Counted from the first letter of the stretch, positions 35,447-47,927 are shown. The stretch: 64,000 nucleotides of DNA from Stenogyne calaminthoides (GCA_037126765.1 JBBCBC010000026.1:30241698-30305697), one strand, 5' to 3'. The notes: a model not told the origin generated them from the sequence alone. Made by a program: numbers and translations.

Positions 35447-38400
35447 ATGGAATTCAAAGGTATAAGCTGGGCTGGTAATATATACCAGAAGTTTGAGGAT
35501 ATGTGTTTGGAAGTCGAGGAAGCTATGTACCAGGTAAAGTCTTCCTCTCCCATTCTTGATCCCCAAATTGCTCTCGTCTGCTGTAATAAATTACCCTTTA
35601 GGGGCTTGTGAGTTATATATTTAGTTATATGATATCTATATTGTGATTGTTTCTAGGTATATGTGATGATCAACGTATATAATTTAATTTTAATGTTTAC
35701 ATACTAGATTGTTTCTTATGGTGCAGTGCCCATTTAAATATTCATCTTAATACCTTGAAATCGTAATTGTATGTATGAATTTTGGGGTGGTTCATGTAGT
35801 ATGTATGTATCTGTTATCTAGTTTGAGACGGTATGGGTAATAGCGGTAATTTTGTAATCTATACCGGGCTTTGGCTTCCTCTTATATAGGAAAACCCATC
35901 TAATCATGCACAACACTTCCTCTATTTCTTATAGAAAAACTTGCAGCCCTTCATTTTATGTTTCTTGTTAGTGGGCGTAGGAATTAGTTGATGAAAGCGA
36001 TAATTTTTGTTACCGATGAATGTTATATCTTCAGTTGAAATATAATGCACTATAATAAGTATCTGTTTGTAGTTATTTGTGCCCTCTTTCTGTGAGTATC
36101 ATAGCTGCATCTAACACCATTACACTTATAGTAACTCTCTTGTACACCAGCTGCACCGTGCAACTGGTGCACAACTAATACTGTTCAATGTAAACAACTA
36201 ATACCATTCAGTGAAAACAACTAATTCTTTTTTGTGAAAATAACTAATACCGTTTGAAAATGCACTTGAGTTGCACGGTCATATAAGACCTTTTCTTACT
36301 TTTATCATTGTCCCTAAACAGGATACAGTTAAATACGTGGAAAATCAGGTGCAGAAAGTCGGGTTTAGTGTAAAGAAGTTCTGTTCAGCAGTAACAGATG
36401 ATTTGGTTCCTCCTTCGTTTGTATATCCTGTTAACTTATCTTCTGGTGATTTTTCTCTTGCCTCTTATGGTGATATTGATGTCATTAAGAAGCCAATACC
36501 AAGCATATTTGACACTCATCATGAACTTAAGAAGAAAGAAAACAAAGATCAAGCGATTTCTATTCCCACTGCTGAAAAAGAATCACCCCTAAATGGCTGT
36601 TACGATATAAAGTCTCTTTTGGCTCACTCCAAGTCACGTGCACCTATACGTAAGAAAGCTGGAGTACAGAAAAATCCAATTGGCATCAAAAGGATTTCTC
36701 GGAACAATCATCCTTCAAAAGATTATTGTCGAACAAATTCGGTACTTGGAGAAAGGATCGAGCTTGCATCTAATGACATGAGAAGTAGTTCTAGTGTGGC
36801 CTCTAATGACCGAAAATTGATGTCAACCTCGGACTTAGATGTGAGAAGGGAATCTGAAAAAGCGGTCAGAAACGCACCTATTCCCGATGCTCCAATTGGG
36901 TTACCTGCATCCAACAAATTTCTAACAGCTGAATCTTTGAGGCCAAAAGAAGATGATCAGGACTTCATCTCCCCTGCTTCTGGAAAATTGATGGCAACCT
37001 CAGACTTAAATGTGAGAAGGGAATCTGAAAAAGCGGTCAGAAACGCACCTATTTCCGATGCTCCAATTGGGTCACTGGCATCCAACAAAATTTTAACAGC
37101 TGAATCTTTGAGGCCAGAAGAAGATGATCAGGACTTTATCTCCCCTGCTTCTGGAAAATTGATGTCAACCTTGGACTTAGATGTGAGAATGGAATCTGAA
37201 AAAGAGGTCAGAAACACACCTATTTCCGATGCTCCAATTGGGTTACCTGCTTTCAACAAAATTCGAACAGCTGAATCTTTGAGGCAAATAGAAGATGATC
37301 AAGACTTTATCTCCCCTGTTTCTGGAAAACCTTCATCAGCTGAATCAGTTAGGCCAAATAAAGATAATTCAATCTCCCATGTGTTTGAGGAAAACTTATT
37401 AGCTCAACCTGAAAGGCTGAAAGGAGATTCTGGATCTACCTCATCCTGTTCTGGCTTGCACTCTGAATCAACCGGTACTTTTATCTGGATAAATTAAGCT
37501 CGGTTTTTTTCATTTTACTACCAATGTTTTATGAGTTTTTACTTCTTTGATAGGTACATCTGTGATTGATGTGGTTATGGTGTCTGATGAAGGTATACAA
37601 ATTCAGATGTTTTAGACCAGGATATCATCAGATATTATTGTTTTGATTCGACCAAAACAGAATTGGGAATCTTTTTTTTTTTTTTGGTGCAGCTACATCC
37701 ATGAAAGATGGCTCATCAATTGTTAGTATTACTGCACATGTTACTGAGTCCCGTGACAAGGAGACTATCAACTCTGATGAAGGTATATTGACATGGATAC
37801 TATAAAAGCTCTCTTTTTTCGTTGTTTTGACCATTAATAAAAGGTTTCAAACCAGACAACAATAACTGTTGAGACTACAAAGCAAGGTTCTGATAGATAT
37901 TGGTAAATGCTGGAAAATGTAGGATATCAATTATTTATTAAAATAAAGAGATATCCATTAAAAATCTGCATATCATGGAAATGTAAAAGGTTTTCGTTTT
38001 GTTTAGAGGACTGTAACACGAATACACGATTTGGTTTTGCTGCATATGCAATAGATCGAAACGCCTAAACCCTGTGCAGTAGATATATAAGCAGTACTTG
38101 AAAAGTTGGTGCAAGTTTTCGTGTCTAATTGTATGAAGGCATTGATGTTTTTTTGGGTGGTGGGACGAGATAATTGACGTTCAAGCCAAGGGTAGATTAG
38201 ATGTGTAATTATATATGCATTCATTTACATGTTCATGAATGTGATGTACAGTGACTGTGTTTCTTTGTCATCTTTGCTTATGTTTATGTCTCACTGATCG
38301 AGTGTTCAGATGGATTCGACATGGAGTTCATTGAAGATGATGAATTTGCTGAGCCAAGAATAGAGAACTCTAAAAGGGAAAAGTTAGACGAAAGCTGTGT

Positions 38401-38685
38401 CATGGTGGAAGGAGACGAGCTTTATAGTCTTCCTCAAGGGACTAGGAAACATATGTCGTACAAGGTTCGGTTCAATCTCTCTTATCTTTGTGTATGTGTG
38501 TACCGTGTGCATGTCTTAACTAAGTAAATTTATTTCAGAAAAAGATCCGCGAAGCTCTCTCATTAAAGTTGAGATCAAGAAAAGACAACCGACACAAGGA
38601 TTTAGGCGGGAAAACAAACGATGAGGTGGTGAAAGAGAAAGTACCAGCTGATGATTCTTTTGAATCTGATTGGGAACTTCTCTAG
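35447..38685 (+). CDS. Plant protein of unknown function with three 57-residue repeats, six exons
   Basis: Exons: 35447-35533, 36322-37474, 37554-37592, 37693-37782, 38310-38464 and 38539-38685. All introns are GT..AG and the joined 1671 nt gives 556 codons in frame. I do not recognise a named family. The N-terminus (MEFKGISWAGNIYQKFEDMC, EEAMYQDTVKYVENQVQKVG) looks conserved and helical. The middle is polar, probably disordered, with three tandem 57-residue repeats. The C-terminus is mixed charge (KKIREALSLKLRSRKDNRHK, then DDSFESDWELL). Two small exons (39 and 90 nt) both end in SDE|G, so they look like duplicated modules. No signal peptide or membrane segment is visible. The start at 35447 is the first ATG in frame. 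No damage seen. Confidence 0.85.
36155..36279. mobile_element. MITE-like inverted repeat across the intron 1/exon 2 border region
   Basis: ACCGTGCAACT at 36155 is matched by its complement AGTTGCACGGT ending at 36279. The interior holds about four imperfect repeats of AACAACTAATACCGTTCAGTG. It ends 42 bp before exon 2 of the repeat-containing gene. No clear target duplication. Confidence 0.5.
36817..37330 (+). repeat. Three in-frame 171-bp coding repeats
   Basis: Units begin at about 36817, 36988 and 37159, each starting KLM.T.DL.VR.ESEK.VRN and ending DDQDFISP.SGK. The period is exactly 171 bp, so the frame is kept. Differences between units are mostly single substitutions. A fourth, partial unit (SSAESVRP) follows. 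Confidence 0.9.
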
Positions 38686-39565
38686 AAATACAAATTGCTG
38701 CAAAATGGGGATCAACTTATGCTCTAAAATTGTGAATAATGGTGGAGAAGATGTCCATCAAATAATATAGATGGAAACATGAAATCGTATTGAGAGAGAG
38801 GATGCAGATATTGTTCGTATAATTGCTTTAACAAATTCAGCAACATAATATGCACATACTTACTTATTTCAAGGGGTTGATATAGTTATAATATAGTTAT
38901 ATCATTTACCCTTATTAAAATGTGATTGAAAGTTTTAATTATGGTTGTGTCTGAATTCTTGATTCTGCGTCTAGTACAGCTTTCAATTTAGCCAAACTCT
39001 AGTGTGAGCAAATTGCATGCTATGAAATGGGTTTTTAATTTCATGGGCAAGCGAACCATTCAGGGTATGATACGGGTCAAGTTCAGTGGTCTAGAAAAAT
39101 GTGTTGAAATGAGTTAAATGGGCGTAAAATAATTCAATTTCATACTATGAAACTTGTTTATGGTAGATCAACTCATCTATTTAATATTGTAAACCGAAAT
39201 AACAGTAAACTTTTATGACAGTTGATTCTCAATTTTGTTGATAAATGCTTCCATTTATTCATCAACCCATAAACAATTTTCAAGTATATTGTGTGAAGGG
39301 GACTTTTTCCAAAAGGCAAATTAAAACAAGACTACACAAGTATTTATGTATGGTGATTATAAGTGGTGGTCCCACTCCCAAAGACTTGATGACCACTCTT
39401 TTTATCACAGAATATAAATTACCAGTTACCACACGCATATAAGACAACTTTTTTTTTGGGCCTTTTCTCTTTTTTACCAAAGGGGACCTTAAAGTCGAGG
39501 GGAGACTTGTCTATATGTTTTATACTAATTATGTAATTGAAATGTATTCACATTTTTGTGTGAAC
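38686..39565. other. Intergenic region and promoter of kinase B
   Basis: No gene. The block at 39345-39395 (ATGGTGATTATAAGTGGTGG, then TCCCACTCCCAAAGAC) recurs near 47928-47965 and, more diverged, near 50488-50530. It is therefore a piece of the shared upstream region of this receptor family. Confidence 0.6.
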
Positions 39566-40199
39566 ATGGGGAAAGAATTAGGTGCAATCTTGATCATGTT
39601 TTCCTTTTTATTTATATATCTCAGAGTTTGCATTGCTGCATCTCTCATCAACATGTCCAATGCAGACATGTCCTCCCTTTTAGCTCTCAAATCGGGCTTT
39701 AATTCCGACATTTTAGCCACAAATTGGTCGCAACAAGCCTCTTTGTGTGTACTGGATTGGTGTCACTTGCGACCGGAGGCACGTACGTGTAACAGCCTTG
39801 GATCTCTCCTGTATGGGCTTGCATGGAAGCATTGCCCCAGAAATCGGAAACCTCTCATTCCTGACATACATGAACATCAACGACAACAGCATCAGTGGGA
39901 TTATCCCACGTGAAATCGGGCAGTTGAGACGCCTGCGCGTACTAGATATGTCATCCAATCACTTCACCGGTAACATTCCCCTAAGTTTTGGGAACCTCTC
40001 ACATCTTCAAAGACTCGAATTAAGTGCAAATCAATTAACAGGTATGCTTCAGTATTGTCTGGCTTCTTTTCTTTCCCGATTTACGTCCAACTAAATTTCG
40101 TGGTTTACACTTGTTTTAAAAGAATTTCATGAAAATAGTTATTGTGACATATAATTGCTCTCCCATCATCTTCAACACGTGTCAAAATGTGATTTGGTA

Positions 40200-40340
40200 T
40201 TGATATGGCATCCACATGCGTATTTAGAGCTGTCAAAACAACGGGCCCAAGAAAATTTCAGCCCGTTTGAAGGTATGACTAGACGGGCCGGCCCGTTTGG
40301 GTTGCGGGGTTTTGACGGGTCGGGGGTGGTACGCCTCCTA
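40200..40340. repeat. GC-rich transposon-like fragment in intron 1 of kinase B
   Basis: The text GAGCTGTCAAAACAACGGGC at 40228 and later GGGCCGGCCCGTTTGGGTTG (about 40284), followed by TTTTGACGGGTCGGGG, resembles a family of plant MITEs with GGGC-rich ends. Borders are not clear. Confidence 0.3.
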
Positions 40341-40459
40341 ATTTTTTTTTTTTTTGCGACTTGTTTGTTTTACATTTTTATTATACATTTAACAATTATA
40401 ATGCTATTTTTTGGGATATTATGTAAACTTTATTTTTATGGATAATAAATTTAACTTGT

Positions 40460-40653
40460 ATAAGACTACATATATTCGTAGGCAGATAAATTATCTACAC
40501 AAATAATTTTCTAGTCAATTATATTTATAATTTAAAAATGACCTATATGATTATAAAAAATTTTAGGCAAGTTTCTAAACGAAATTATTTTCATTGAAAA
40601 TTTCTAAGTATACTGAAAAATTTTGTAGGCAATATCTCTATTTTTGTAGTGAC
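40460..40653 (-). mobile_element. CACTA terminal fragment in intron 1 of kinase B
   Basis: The right border TTTTTGTAGTG (40642-40652) is the complement of the CACTACAAAAA terminus of CACTA elements. Inward are sub-terminal repeats such as TTCGTAGGCAGATAAATTAT and TTTTGTAGGCAA. Only this end is present, so it is a fragment or one side of a non-autonomous element. Confidence 0.6.
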
Positions 40654-40710
40654 GTGACAATATGCTAGAAATTTTGTGATATTAATGGCCAATTTTGTAT
40701 AAATTTAAAG

Positions 40711-41031
40711 GTATGCTTGGTTCAAGCTTGGTAAATCCAGCTTGAGAATTTGTTAGGAAAAAATATGTTTGTTCGTAGGATTATGCAGCTTGAGAATTTG
40801 TTAGGAAAAAATATGTTTCTTCGTAGGATTATGCAAGCACGATATCAAATTTTACAAAAATCTAAACCTATAATATCTACTATCTCTTACATTCTTTCTC
40901 ATAAATCTTATTTTCTTAATAACACAAACTTTATTTTTCACAATATAATACTTTTATTTTCATTTCTTCACTTTCTTTTTCATCATATTTTTTTCTCAAT
41001 CCTACTCTATTACATTATCAACCAAACATAC
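40711..41031. mobile_element. MITE-like element in intron 1 of kinase B
   Basis: GTATGCTTGGTT at 40711 is matched by AACCAAACATAC ending at 41031 (11 of 12 bases inverted). Inside, a unit of about 50 bp (CAGCTTGAGAATTTGTTAGG..) is repeated twice at about 40739-40830. AT-rich, no coding. Confidence 0.5.
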
Positions 41032-41067
41032 ACAAACGTCAAACTCGGTTTGTTAAACATATCTTAA

Positions 41068-41445
41068 GGCTCCGTTTGGATGGATGGCTTTGAAATCCGT
41101 GGATTTCACACACAAATCACCACTCTCTCCACTTGAGTTAAATAAATTTACAAATACTTAGATTTGAGTCTAGTTTAAAATGGAGGGATTTCAAATTCTC
41201 ATCAAAATCATATCATTTGAAATAACCTCTTCTCTACCCCTTCCCTCTCTCTGCCCCCCTCACTCTCCTCACTTATCTCTCATCCCTTGACAATTCATGA
41301 TTTGAAATATATACATTTCTTACATTATTTAATAAATTTATTCATTTCAAATCTTATGGCTCTAGGTTTTTTTTTTGTTTTTCCTTTTATAAATTAGTTA
41401 TTCCCCATTCATTTCAAATTCTCTCTATCCAAATGAAAGACTAAT
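41068..41445. mobile_element. MITE-like element with GGCTCCGTTTGGAT start in intron 1 of kinase B
   Basis: The left end AAGGCTCCGTTTGGATGG and the right end TCTATCCAAATGAAAG are partly inverted matches (TTTGGAT/ATCCAAA). The interior has mirrored AAATC..GATTT and TTTCAAAT text. This start is common among plant MITEs. Right border approximate. Confidence 0.45.
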
Positions 41446-41449
41446 AGAT

Positions 41450-42474
41450 TTTGTCCTACAGTAAGACCCCGAGAATATGGTGTCCAAGTCTTAATTAACA
41501 ACTGCTCGTAGCTGGTGTAAAAAAATAATTCCCTACGTATGTGTACATTTTAAATATTATATCAATTTATCTTACTAAAAAAGAAACAATAAAGATAAAA
41601 TTATTCTCCAATATTCTTTCTGCTAAATAATGAATAAATTAATTAAATATAAATTCATAATTATATGAGATATCATACAAACTTATATGACATTTACTGG
41701 ACCTGTGCCAGGTGAATTATCTTCAGCAATCTTGAATATATCTTCTCTACTAACCATTAATGTGGGGGGAAATCGTATGTCCGGTAGCATTCCCAACCAC
41801 ATATGCACGTAAACTGGAAAGCTTCAGCGCCTGGGGCTTTACTTGAATCAATTTGAAGGAGAGTTACTTCCCGCTGTAACCCATTGTCTTTCTCTCAAAG
41901 TGCTATCTATAGCAGGAAACAAATTTACAGGGAACATTCCAACTGAATTTTGGAACTTATCTGCCATTCAATTAGCTGATTTAGGGGGTAACAAATTTAC
42001 AGGTATTATTCCTCCCTCAATTGCCAATTTGATGACCAATTTTGTGGCGTTTGGCATTAATGAGAACAATTTTTATGGAAATTATATAAGAGATCACGTT
42101 GAGCCTAAAATTGTGTGATACTGCAGGTCAATTTTGTATAAATTTAATAGGTTTTGTCCTACCGTTAAAAGCTCGAGAATATGGAGTTATAATCTTGCAC
42201 CAGCTCATAGTCGGTGGAAAAAATAATCCCTATATGTGTATGTACAATTTCAAAATTATGTCATCTTTTTGGGATACATAAATATTTTATAATTATACCT
42301 TACATTTGAATATTATAAATATAATACATAAGCATTAGTTTAATTAAATATGAAGTCATATTTTAAATTAAAAAGGATAAAAAAAGGTCACGTGGGATAA
42401 AGTTTACAATCGAATTTAAACTTACATATCCATACAAATACAAATTGATATGACGTTTACTGGATTTGTGTCAG
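41450..42474 (+). repeat. Tandem duplication of intron end plus start of exon 2 in kinase B
   Basis: The block from about 41450 (TTTTGTCCTAC, GAGAATATGG, then CAGGTGAATTATCTTCAGCA) recurs from about 42150 (TTTTGTCCTAC, GAGAATATGG, then CAGGTGAATTGTCTTCAACA). The two acceptor sites are 763 bp apart (41712 and 42475). The first copy encodes about 120 LRR residues and then runs into a stop at 42118, so it is a partial, dead exon. Confidence 0.8.
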
Positions 42475-45330
42475 GTGAATTGTCTTCAACAATCTTGAAT
42501 ATATCTTCTCTGCTGTACTTTGAAACCAAATGTCTGGCACTATTCCAAAACAAATATGCTCCCAATCTGCAAAGCTTCGGGACTTGAGGCTCTACTCAAA
42601 TCAATTTGAAGGACAGTTCCTTTCCGCTGTAATCCACTGTCATTCTCTCAAAGTGCTATCTATCCCAGGCAACAAATTTACAGGGAATATTCCAACCGAA
42701 TTTTGGAACTTATCTGCCATTCAATCGGTTTTTTTGGAGCGTAACAATTTTACAGGTACTATTCCTCCCTCAATTGCCAATTTGACCAATTTGGCGAGGT
42801 TCATGATTAATGAGAATAGTTTTTATGGGACAATTCCTCGTGAAATTGGACAAGTATCCAGTTTGACAGTCTTAGATGTTGAGGCGAATAAGTTAAATGG
42901 TGAAGTACCCCAATCTATTTTCAATATCTCCAGCCTACAAATGCTTGGCCTTGGACTGAACAACTTGTCTGGCTATCTTCCGTTGTCAATAGATAAAGGT
43001 CTTCCCAACATTGAGGCCATATATGTTCCTAGTAATCAATTTCACGGAAAAATTCCGAGCTCAATCTCAAACCTCTCCAAACTAACTATACTTGAGCTTG
43101 GTTATAACTCATTCATCGGACATGTACCAATAACTCTTGGAAACTTGCCTCAACTACGAACTCTAAGTGTGTTTAGCAATCACTTCACAAATAATTTATC
43201 TTTGCCGGAACAAGACTTTCTCTCGTCTTTGACAACTTGCAAGTATCTGGAGCACATAAAAGTAGCAAATAATCCTATAAGCGGAGTCCTACCAAAATCC
43301 ATAGGCTCGGCCAATCTCTCTGCTTCTCTTCAAAGATTCCATGCCCAGTCTTGCAGAATCAGAAGCCCACTCCCCAATGAGATAGGCAACTTAACCAACT
43401 TGATTGATTTAGACCTTGGATATAATGAGTTAATAGGAGCCATTCCGGCGGCACTCGGAAGTTTAAGAAGCTTGCAAGCATTGCATATGTATACCAATAA
43501 GTTGCAGGGCTCCATCCCCCATGCCATATGCAATCTCGGGAAACTGTATTCCATAGATTTGGGGGATAATAATTTAACTGGACCACCGCCAAGGTGTTTA
43601 GCAAACCTTTCCATGTTGAGAGAAATTTATTTGCCTGACAATGCACTCAATTTCACGATTCCACCAACTTCGTGGTTTCATGAGCATATTCAAATGATAG
43701 CTATCTCTAACAATTTTCTTCATGGTTATATACCTGTAGAAATTGGCAATCTCAAGGACCTGATAGTGTTGGATTTATCCAAAAATCAACTCTCTGGCGA
43801 AATTCCAAGTTCTATTTCACAGCTTCAGAAACTAATCGCTTTGTCATTGTCAAATAACAAATTGAATGGCTCCATACTTGATTTTTTTGCTGATTTGAAG
43901 GATCTGCAATTCTTGGACTTGTCCCACAATAATCTCTCTGGTCCCATTCCTACGTCGTTGGAGAAACTTGCAAATCTTAACCACTTCAATGTTTCATTCA
44001 ATGAGCTGAGCGGTAAAATTCCAGATGGAGGCCCTTTTCTCAACTTCACGCCTGAGTTCTTTGCTGGTAATAAAGGTTTGTGCGGGATGCCTCGATTCCA
44101 AGTGGGGGCGTGCAAAACAAATAAGGCCACAAGTAAGAAGAAGCTTTTGAAATACATACTACCAGTGATAGCATTGATAGTCGTTGCTGCCATTATTCTC
44201 ATCTTTGTTCTAAGACGTCGTGGTAAAAAGTTCCTTCCTTCATCTCTATTTGATTTACCTCTGGTAGTCATGCCCGAAAGGATCTCGTATTATGATATTC
44301 TGCGCGCCACAAGCAACCTTGATGAACAAAACTTGATTGGCAGAGGTAGCTTCGGCTCAGTTTACAGGGCTAATTTTTCTAATGCACTGGTTGCTACAGT
44401 TAAGGTTTTCAATTTAGACGTGCAAGGCGCATTCAAGAGCTTTGACACAGAGTGCCAAATACTGCGCAGCATTCGCCATAGAAATCTTGTGAAGGTCATT
44501 ACCTCTTGTTCCAATCTTGATTTCAAGGCCTTGGTGATGGCATACATGCCCAATGGCAACCTTGAAAGATGGCTCTACTCTGGGGATTGTTCGTTGAATC
44601 TTTTCCAAAGATTGGGAATAATGATGGATGTGGCATCTGCCGTGGAGTATTTACATGAAGGTTATACATCTCCAATTGTGCATTGCGACTTAAAGCCTAA
44701 CAACATTCTTCTGGATGAAGACATGGTTGCACATGTAGGGGACTTTGGGATTTCCAAGCTCTTGACACAAGAACAGAGAATGATGCAAACCAGAACTCTT
44801 GGTACCATTGGGTACATTGCACCAGGTATAAATCCTTATCATCAATAAAACTTTTGATAGAGGTTTTTATATTCATATGTTTGATCTCATTCACCATCAA
44901 TGCAGAGTATGGATCAGAAGGACTAGTGTCAACCATGGTTGACGTCTACAGCTATGGGATATTGTTGATGGAAGTATTTACAAGAAGAAGGCCAACAGAT
45001 GACATGTTTTCAGGAGATTTAACAATGAGGAGATGGGTTTCTGAGTCATTCCCAAGTTCAGTAATGCAGATTGTCGATCACGAGCTAGTAATTAACATGG
45101 ATGATCCAAGGAGTAGAGCCAAAGGTGAAAGATGTTTTATATCAGCGATGGAATTAGCTCTAGAATGCACAGTAGATATGGCAGAGAAGAGGCCTAATAT
45201 CAAAGATGTTGTAGCAAGGATCAACAAGATCAAGTCAAACTTGTCAAATCGCCGCAGCTGAAAAGAATTAGTAATGTTTTTCTCTCTCTCTACTTCATTT
45301 CCTCTGTTATTCCATCTATCTATTGAAAAA

Positions 45331-45840
45331 TGTCATCACCAACTTTGGGAGTTTTCTAGAATGATCAAGAAGACACAATGTGCATCTACATGGCAATAAT
45401 TTGTGGATCATTCTAGTTGCTCAAATAAGCAAAGTAATGTGACTTAAATAATCTAGAATAATCTAGTATGTATATTATTGGCTAGATCATTCTAGAATTA
45501 TTAAGGGACACAAGCTTATAGATTTTTCTAGTACATTAAAGTCATTGGTAGGTAGAACTATAGAGGAGAATCTAGAATATTCTAAGGTACACTATATATA
45601 TTAGATAGCTACCTAAGTAGAACTGTGTGTGTGCAAGTGAGTGTGTGTGACAAAGACATAGTGCCAAGAAGCAAGAGTGGTGTGAGGTGTGTCTCCAAAT
45701 AAAGAGTGAGTTGGAGTGTTCCACATATAAAAATAGAGTCTACCCTTTGGGTCTTGTAAATTGTAGAGTTTATTGTAATTACTCTTTTGCTCTAATAAAA
45801 GTAATTACATCACACTTTGAGTGTTACTCGATATCCAACA
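45331..45840 (+). mobile_element. Probable solo LTR (copia-like) in the 3' flank of kinase B
   Basis: It begins TGTCATCACCAACTTTGG and ends GATATCCAACA (TG..CA). Inside are a TATA-like ACTATATATATTAG (about 45589) and a polyadenylation-like CTAATAAAAG (about 45792), in the spacing of a plus-strand LTR. The flanking sequence is shared with the 3' flank of kinase D, which lacks this segment. No clear 5-bp duplication (AAAAA left, TAGAA right). Confidence 0.5.
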
Positions 45841-46317
45841 TAGAATAGATACATGTTTTAAATTGCTTTGTAGAATTTTCAATATAATTTTCATTCCTAC
45901 AAAAAATTTCAGAAGATGAATGTTGTTCATTTTCCAGGGGGAACTCAAACTCACAACGGCTTGCTTTGAAGCAGAGAAACTAAACAATTCAGGGGTCTGA
46001 GATTGTTTTACATCAAATAATGTTACTTTTGTTGAGGGTTATCTTTGTATGTAGTGCAGCTATGAATATGCTTTATCTTTTTTGCTTGGTTCATATAAAT
46101 TGTTCAAGGATATGCTTGAGCTAGAAACAGATGATCCGTAAAGGATCTTCAAATATCACATACTTTGTTAATGCTACTTTCATGTGGGAACTCCTTATAA
46201 TTCTGAACGGTATTCACCTCTCTCAGTCCAATGTCCCCTGTGCGCTGGGATTTTTTTTTTTTAATTAACATGATAAACTAAGATATTTCCTATATCAAAA
46301 AAATTGTTTCTCCAAGC

Positions 46318-46735
46318 ACTACAAGAAAATGAAGAATTATCTACAAAAATTTCAAATGCCTACGAAATTTTCCAACAAAAACAATTTGATCTTTAAAAAA
46401 GTGATTATTACTTCACGATTTTCTCTCTTAATTTTTAAAAATCTATGAAAATTACCTACACAAAATAATTTCCTAGGTATATAAATTACCTACGAAGAAA
46501 CTACCTACACATTCTTAATTTCCGTAGGCAAATAAATTAACTATAAAAGATAATTCCCCTGCATAACTTTACATTTTAGAAAAGAAATTATATTTGTGGT
46601 TTAGAAATAATTTACAAATAAATTTACCTACTAATTACATTTCGTAAACAAATTTACCTATGAATGAAAATACCTATGCATATTGAAATATTTCGTAGAC
46701 ACTAATCCTCTATTTTTTAAAATATCACGAAGAGT
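46318..46735 (+). mobile_element. CACTA non-autonomous element or end fragment
   Basis: It starts with the canonical terminus CACTACAAGAAAA at 46318. Sub-terminal repeats of ACCTACGAA/TTCGTAG and ACCTACACA type recur across about 400 bp (near 46367, 46455, 46488, 46500, 46529 and 46695). The far end (CTCTATTTTTTAAAATATC near 46710) is a degenerate match to the inverted terminus. No coding. Confidence 0.65.
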
Positions 46736-47927
46736 AATTTCTATTTTCTCAGAAGTGAAGAATAGATCTAGATGAGTGAAGAGGTTAATTGTGAACAAGA
46801 CTTTTCTAATAGGAAAAATTAGAGCCCGACTAGACTATTATTTTTGATGGAGGGAATACAGGCCACAAACATAATATTATCAATATATAATAAAAATGGC
46901 AAAGTATGTTATCATCAAGTGTGATTGTCTTAACTCAAATGTATTTTTAGAACATATAATTTGTTTTTATTGAAACGTTCAAAATTTTCAATGAAAAATA
47001 TTTTTAAAATACACTGAATTAGACCACAAGACCCGATCACAAAAATACTTACTCATTTATAATGGAAAAATTATTAATAGGTAAATTTGGAACTAGCTTA
47101 CTAATATGTGATAATATTGATTGTATATGCAAATCGAAAGTTTAGCGTAAAAGTGCAAAATGTATATATGTATGTGAACCATTTTATAATAACTAGTAAG
47201 TTATAAATAATCCTAAATTTTACCTATTTGTAAGTCTCTCAATTATAATTTGTTAGGAATTTAAACCAAAAGTTACCGTAACTTTCTTTTTATTGAAAAT
47301 GTCCCAGATATATCACTTGTTTTGAATTTAGTTATGTATGTATTCAATTTATGTCAATTTAGTCCCAAAATCGGAGAACCAAACCAAAAAAAAAACGCGT
47401 CATTTTTGGTCACAGGATACACGCCCCTAATTCACACGTGTGAGGCAGCGTTTCCCGATCAAAATTACACACGCGACCCCAAAAACGACGTCATTTTTTG
47501 GTCGGTTTGACTTCTTTTCCCATGATTTGACTAAATCCAACAAATCAATACATCTGAAACTAAATTAAAAACAAGAATATATGCGGGGCTTTTCAATAAA
47601 GATCTGAAAGCTGACGTTTTTTTTAAAAAGTAAATTTATTTTAAATATACGGATGATCAGTTCGGAATTTCCCCGGGGTGTGATTGTAAGACGGTCTTGG
47701 TATGTACAAACTCTTCTTACTCCAGCATTGTCAAAACAGAAATGGGCATCTCTACTATTGAAGTCAGACAAATATTTATGAGCATCATTTGCATCAATTT
47801 AATATTAATTGGATATCGATCCAATTGTACCAATTACACCTTGTACAATTGATGCAAACAAACATCACTCTCTATGTCAAGGTCTTCTTGTCTCTGTTTT
47901 CATTTTAATTACTTATTTGAAATATAT
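46736..47927. other. Intergenic region downstream of kinase B
   Basis: About 46770-46890 (TTAATTGTGAACAAGACTTT, then ATAGGAAAAATTAGAGC) matches the tandem-repeat block upstream of C and D, so it is part of the older duplicated unit. About 47290-47560 contains inverted text (AAACGCGTCATTTTTGG and CCAAAAACGACGTCATTTT) that looks like a transposon fragment. No gene. Confidence 0.5.

Larger units (their letters stand above)
39566..45261 (+). pseudogene. LRR receptor kinase B (LRR-XII, non-RD), broken 5' part with long open 3' part
   Basis: Exons: 39566-40041, 42475-44825 and 44906-45261, plus a duplicated partial exon at 41712-42118. It has a signal peptide (GAILIMFSFLFIYLRVCIAAS), the N-cap, LRRs, a membrane segment (YILPVIALIVVAAIILIFVL) and a kinase with GRGSFGSVY, HCDLKPNN (non-RD) and DFGISK. 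Damage: one extra base in exon 1 before the WIGVTC block (about 39742), and a 10-bp loss at about 42530 compared with C and D. From 42530 to 44825 the frame is open for 772 codons, through most LRRs and the kinase core. The 1.7-kb first intron has filled with MITEs and a CACTA end. It is possibly still transcribed, but a full receptor seems unlikely. Confidence 0.8.

Noticed and set aside
36817..37330. CRISPR-like array from regularly spaced repeats
   Set aside because: The repeats are contiguous coding units in a eukaryotic gene, without spacers.
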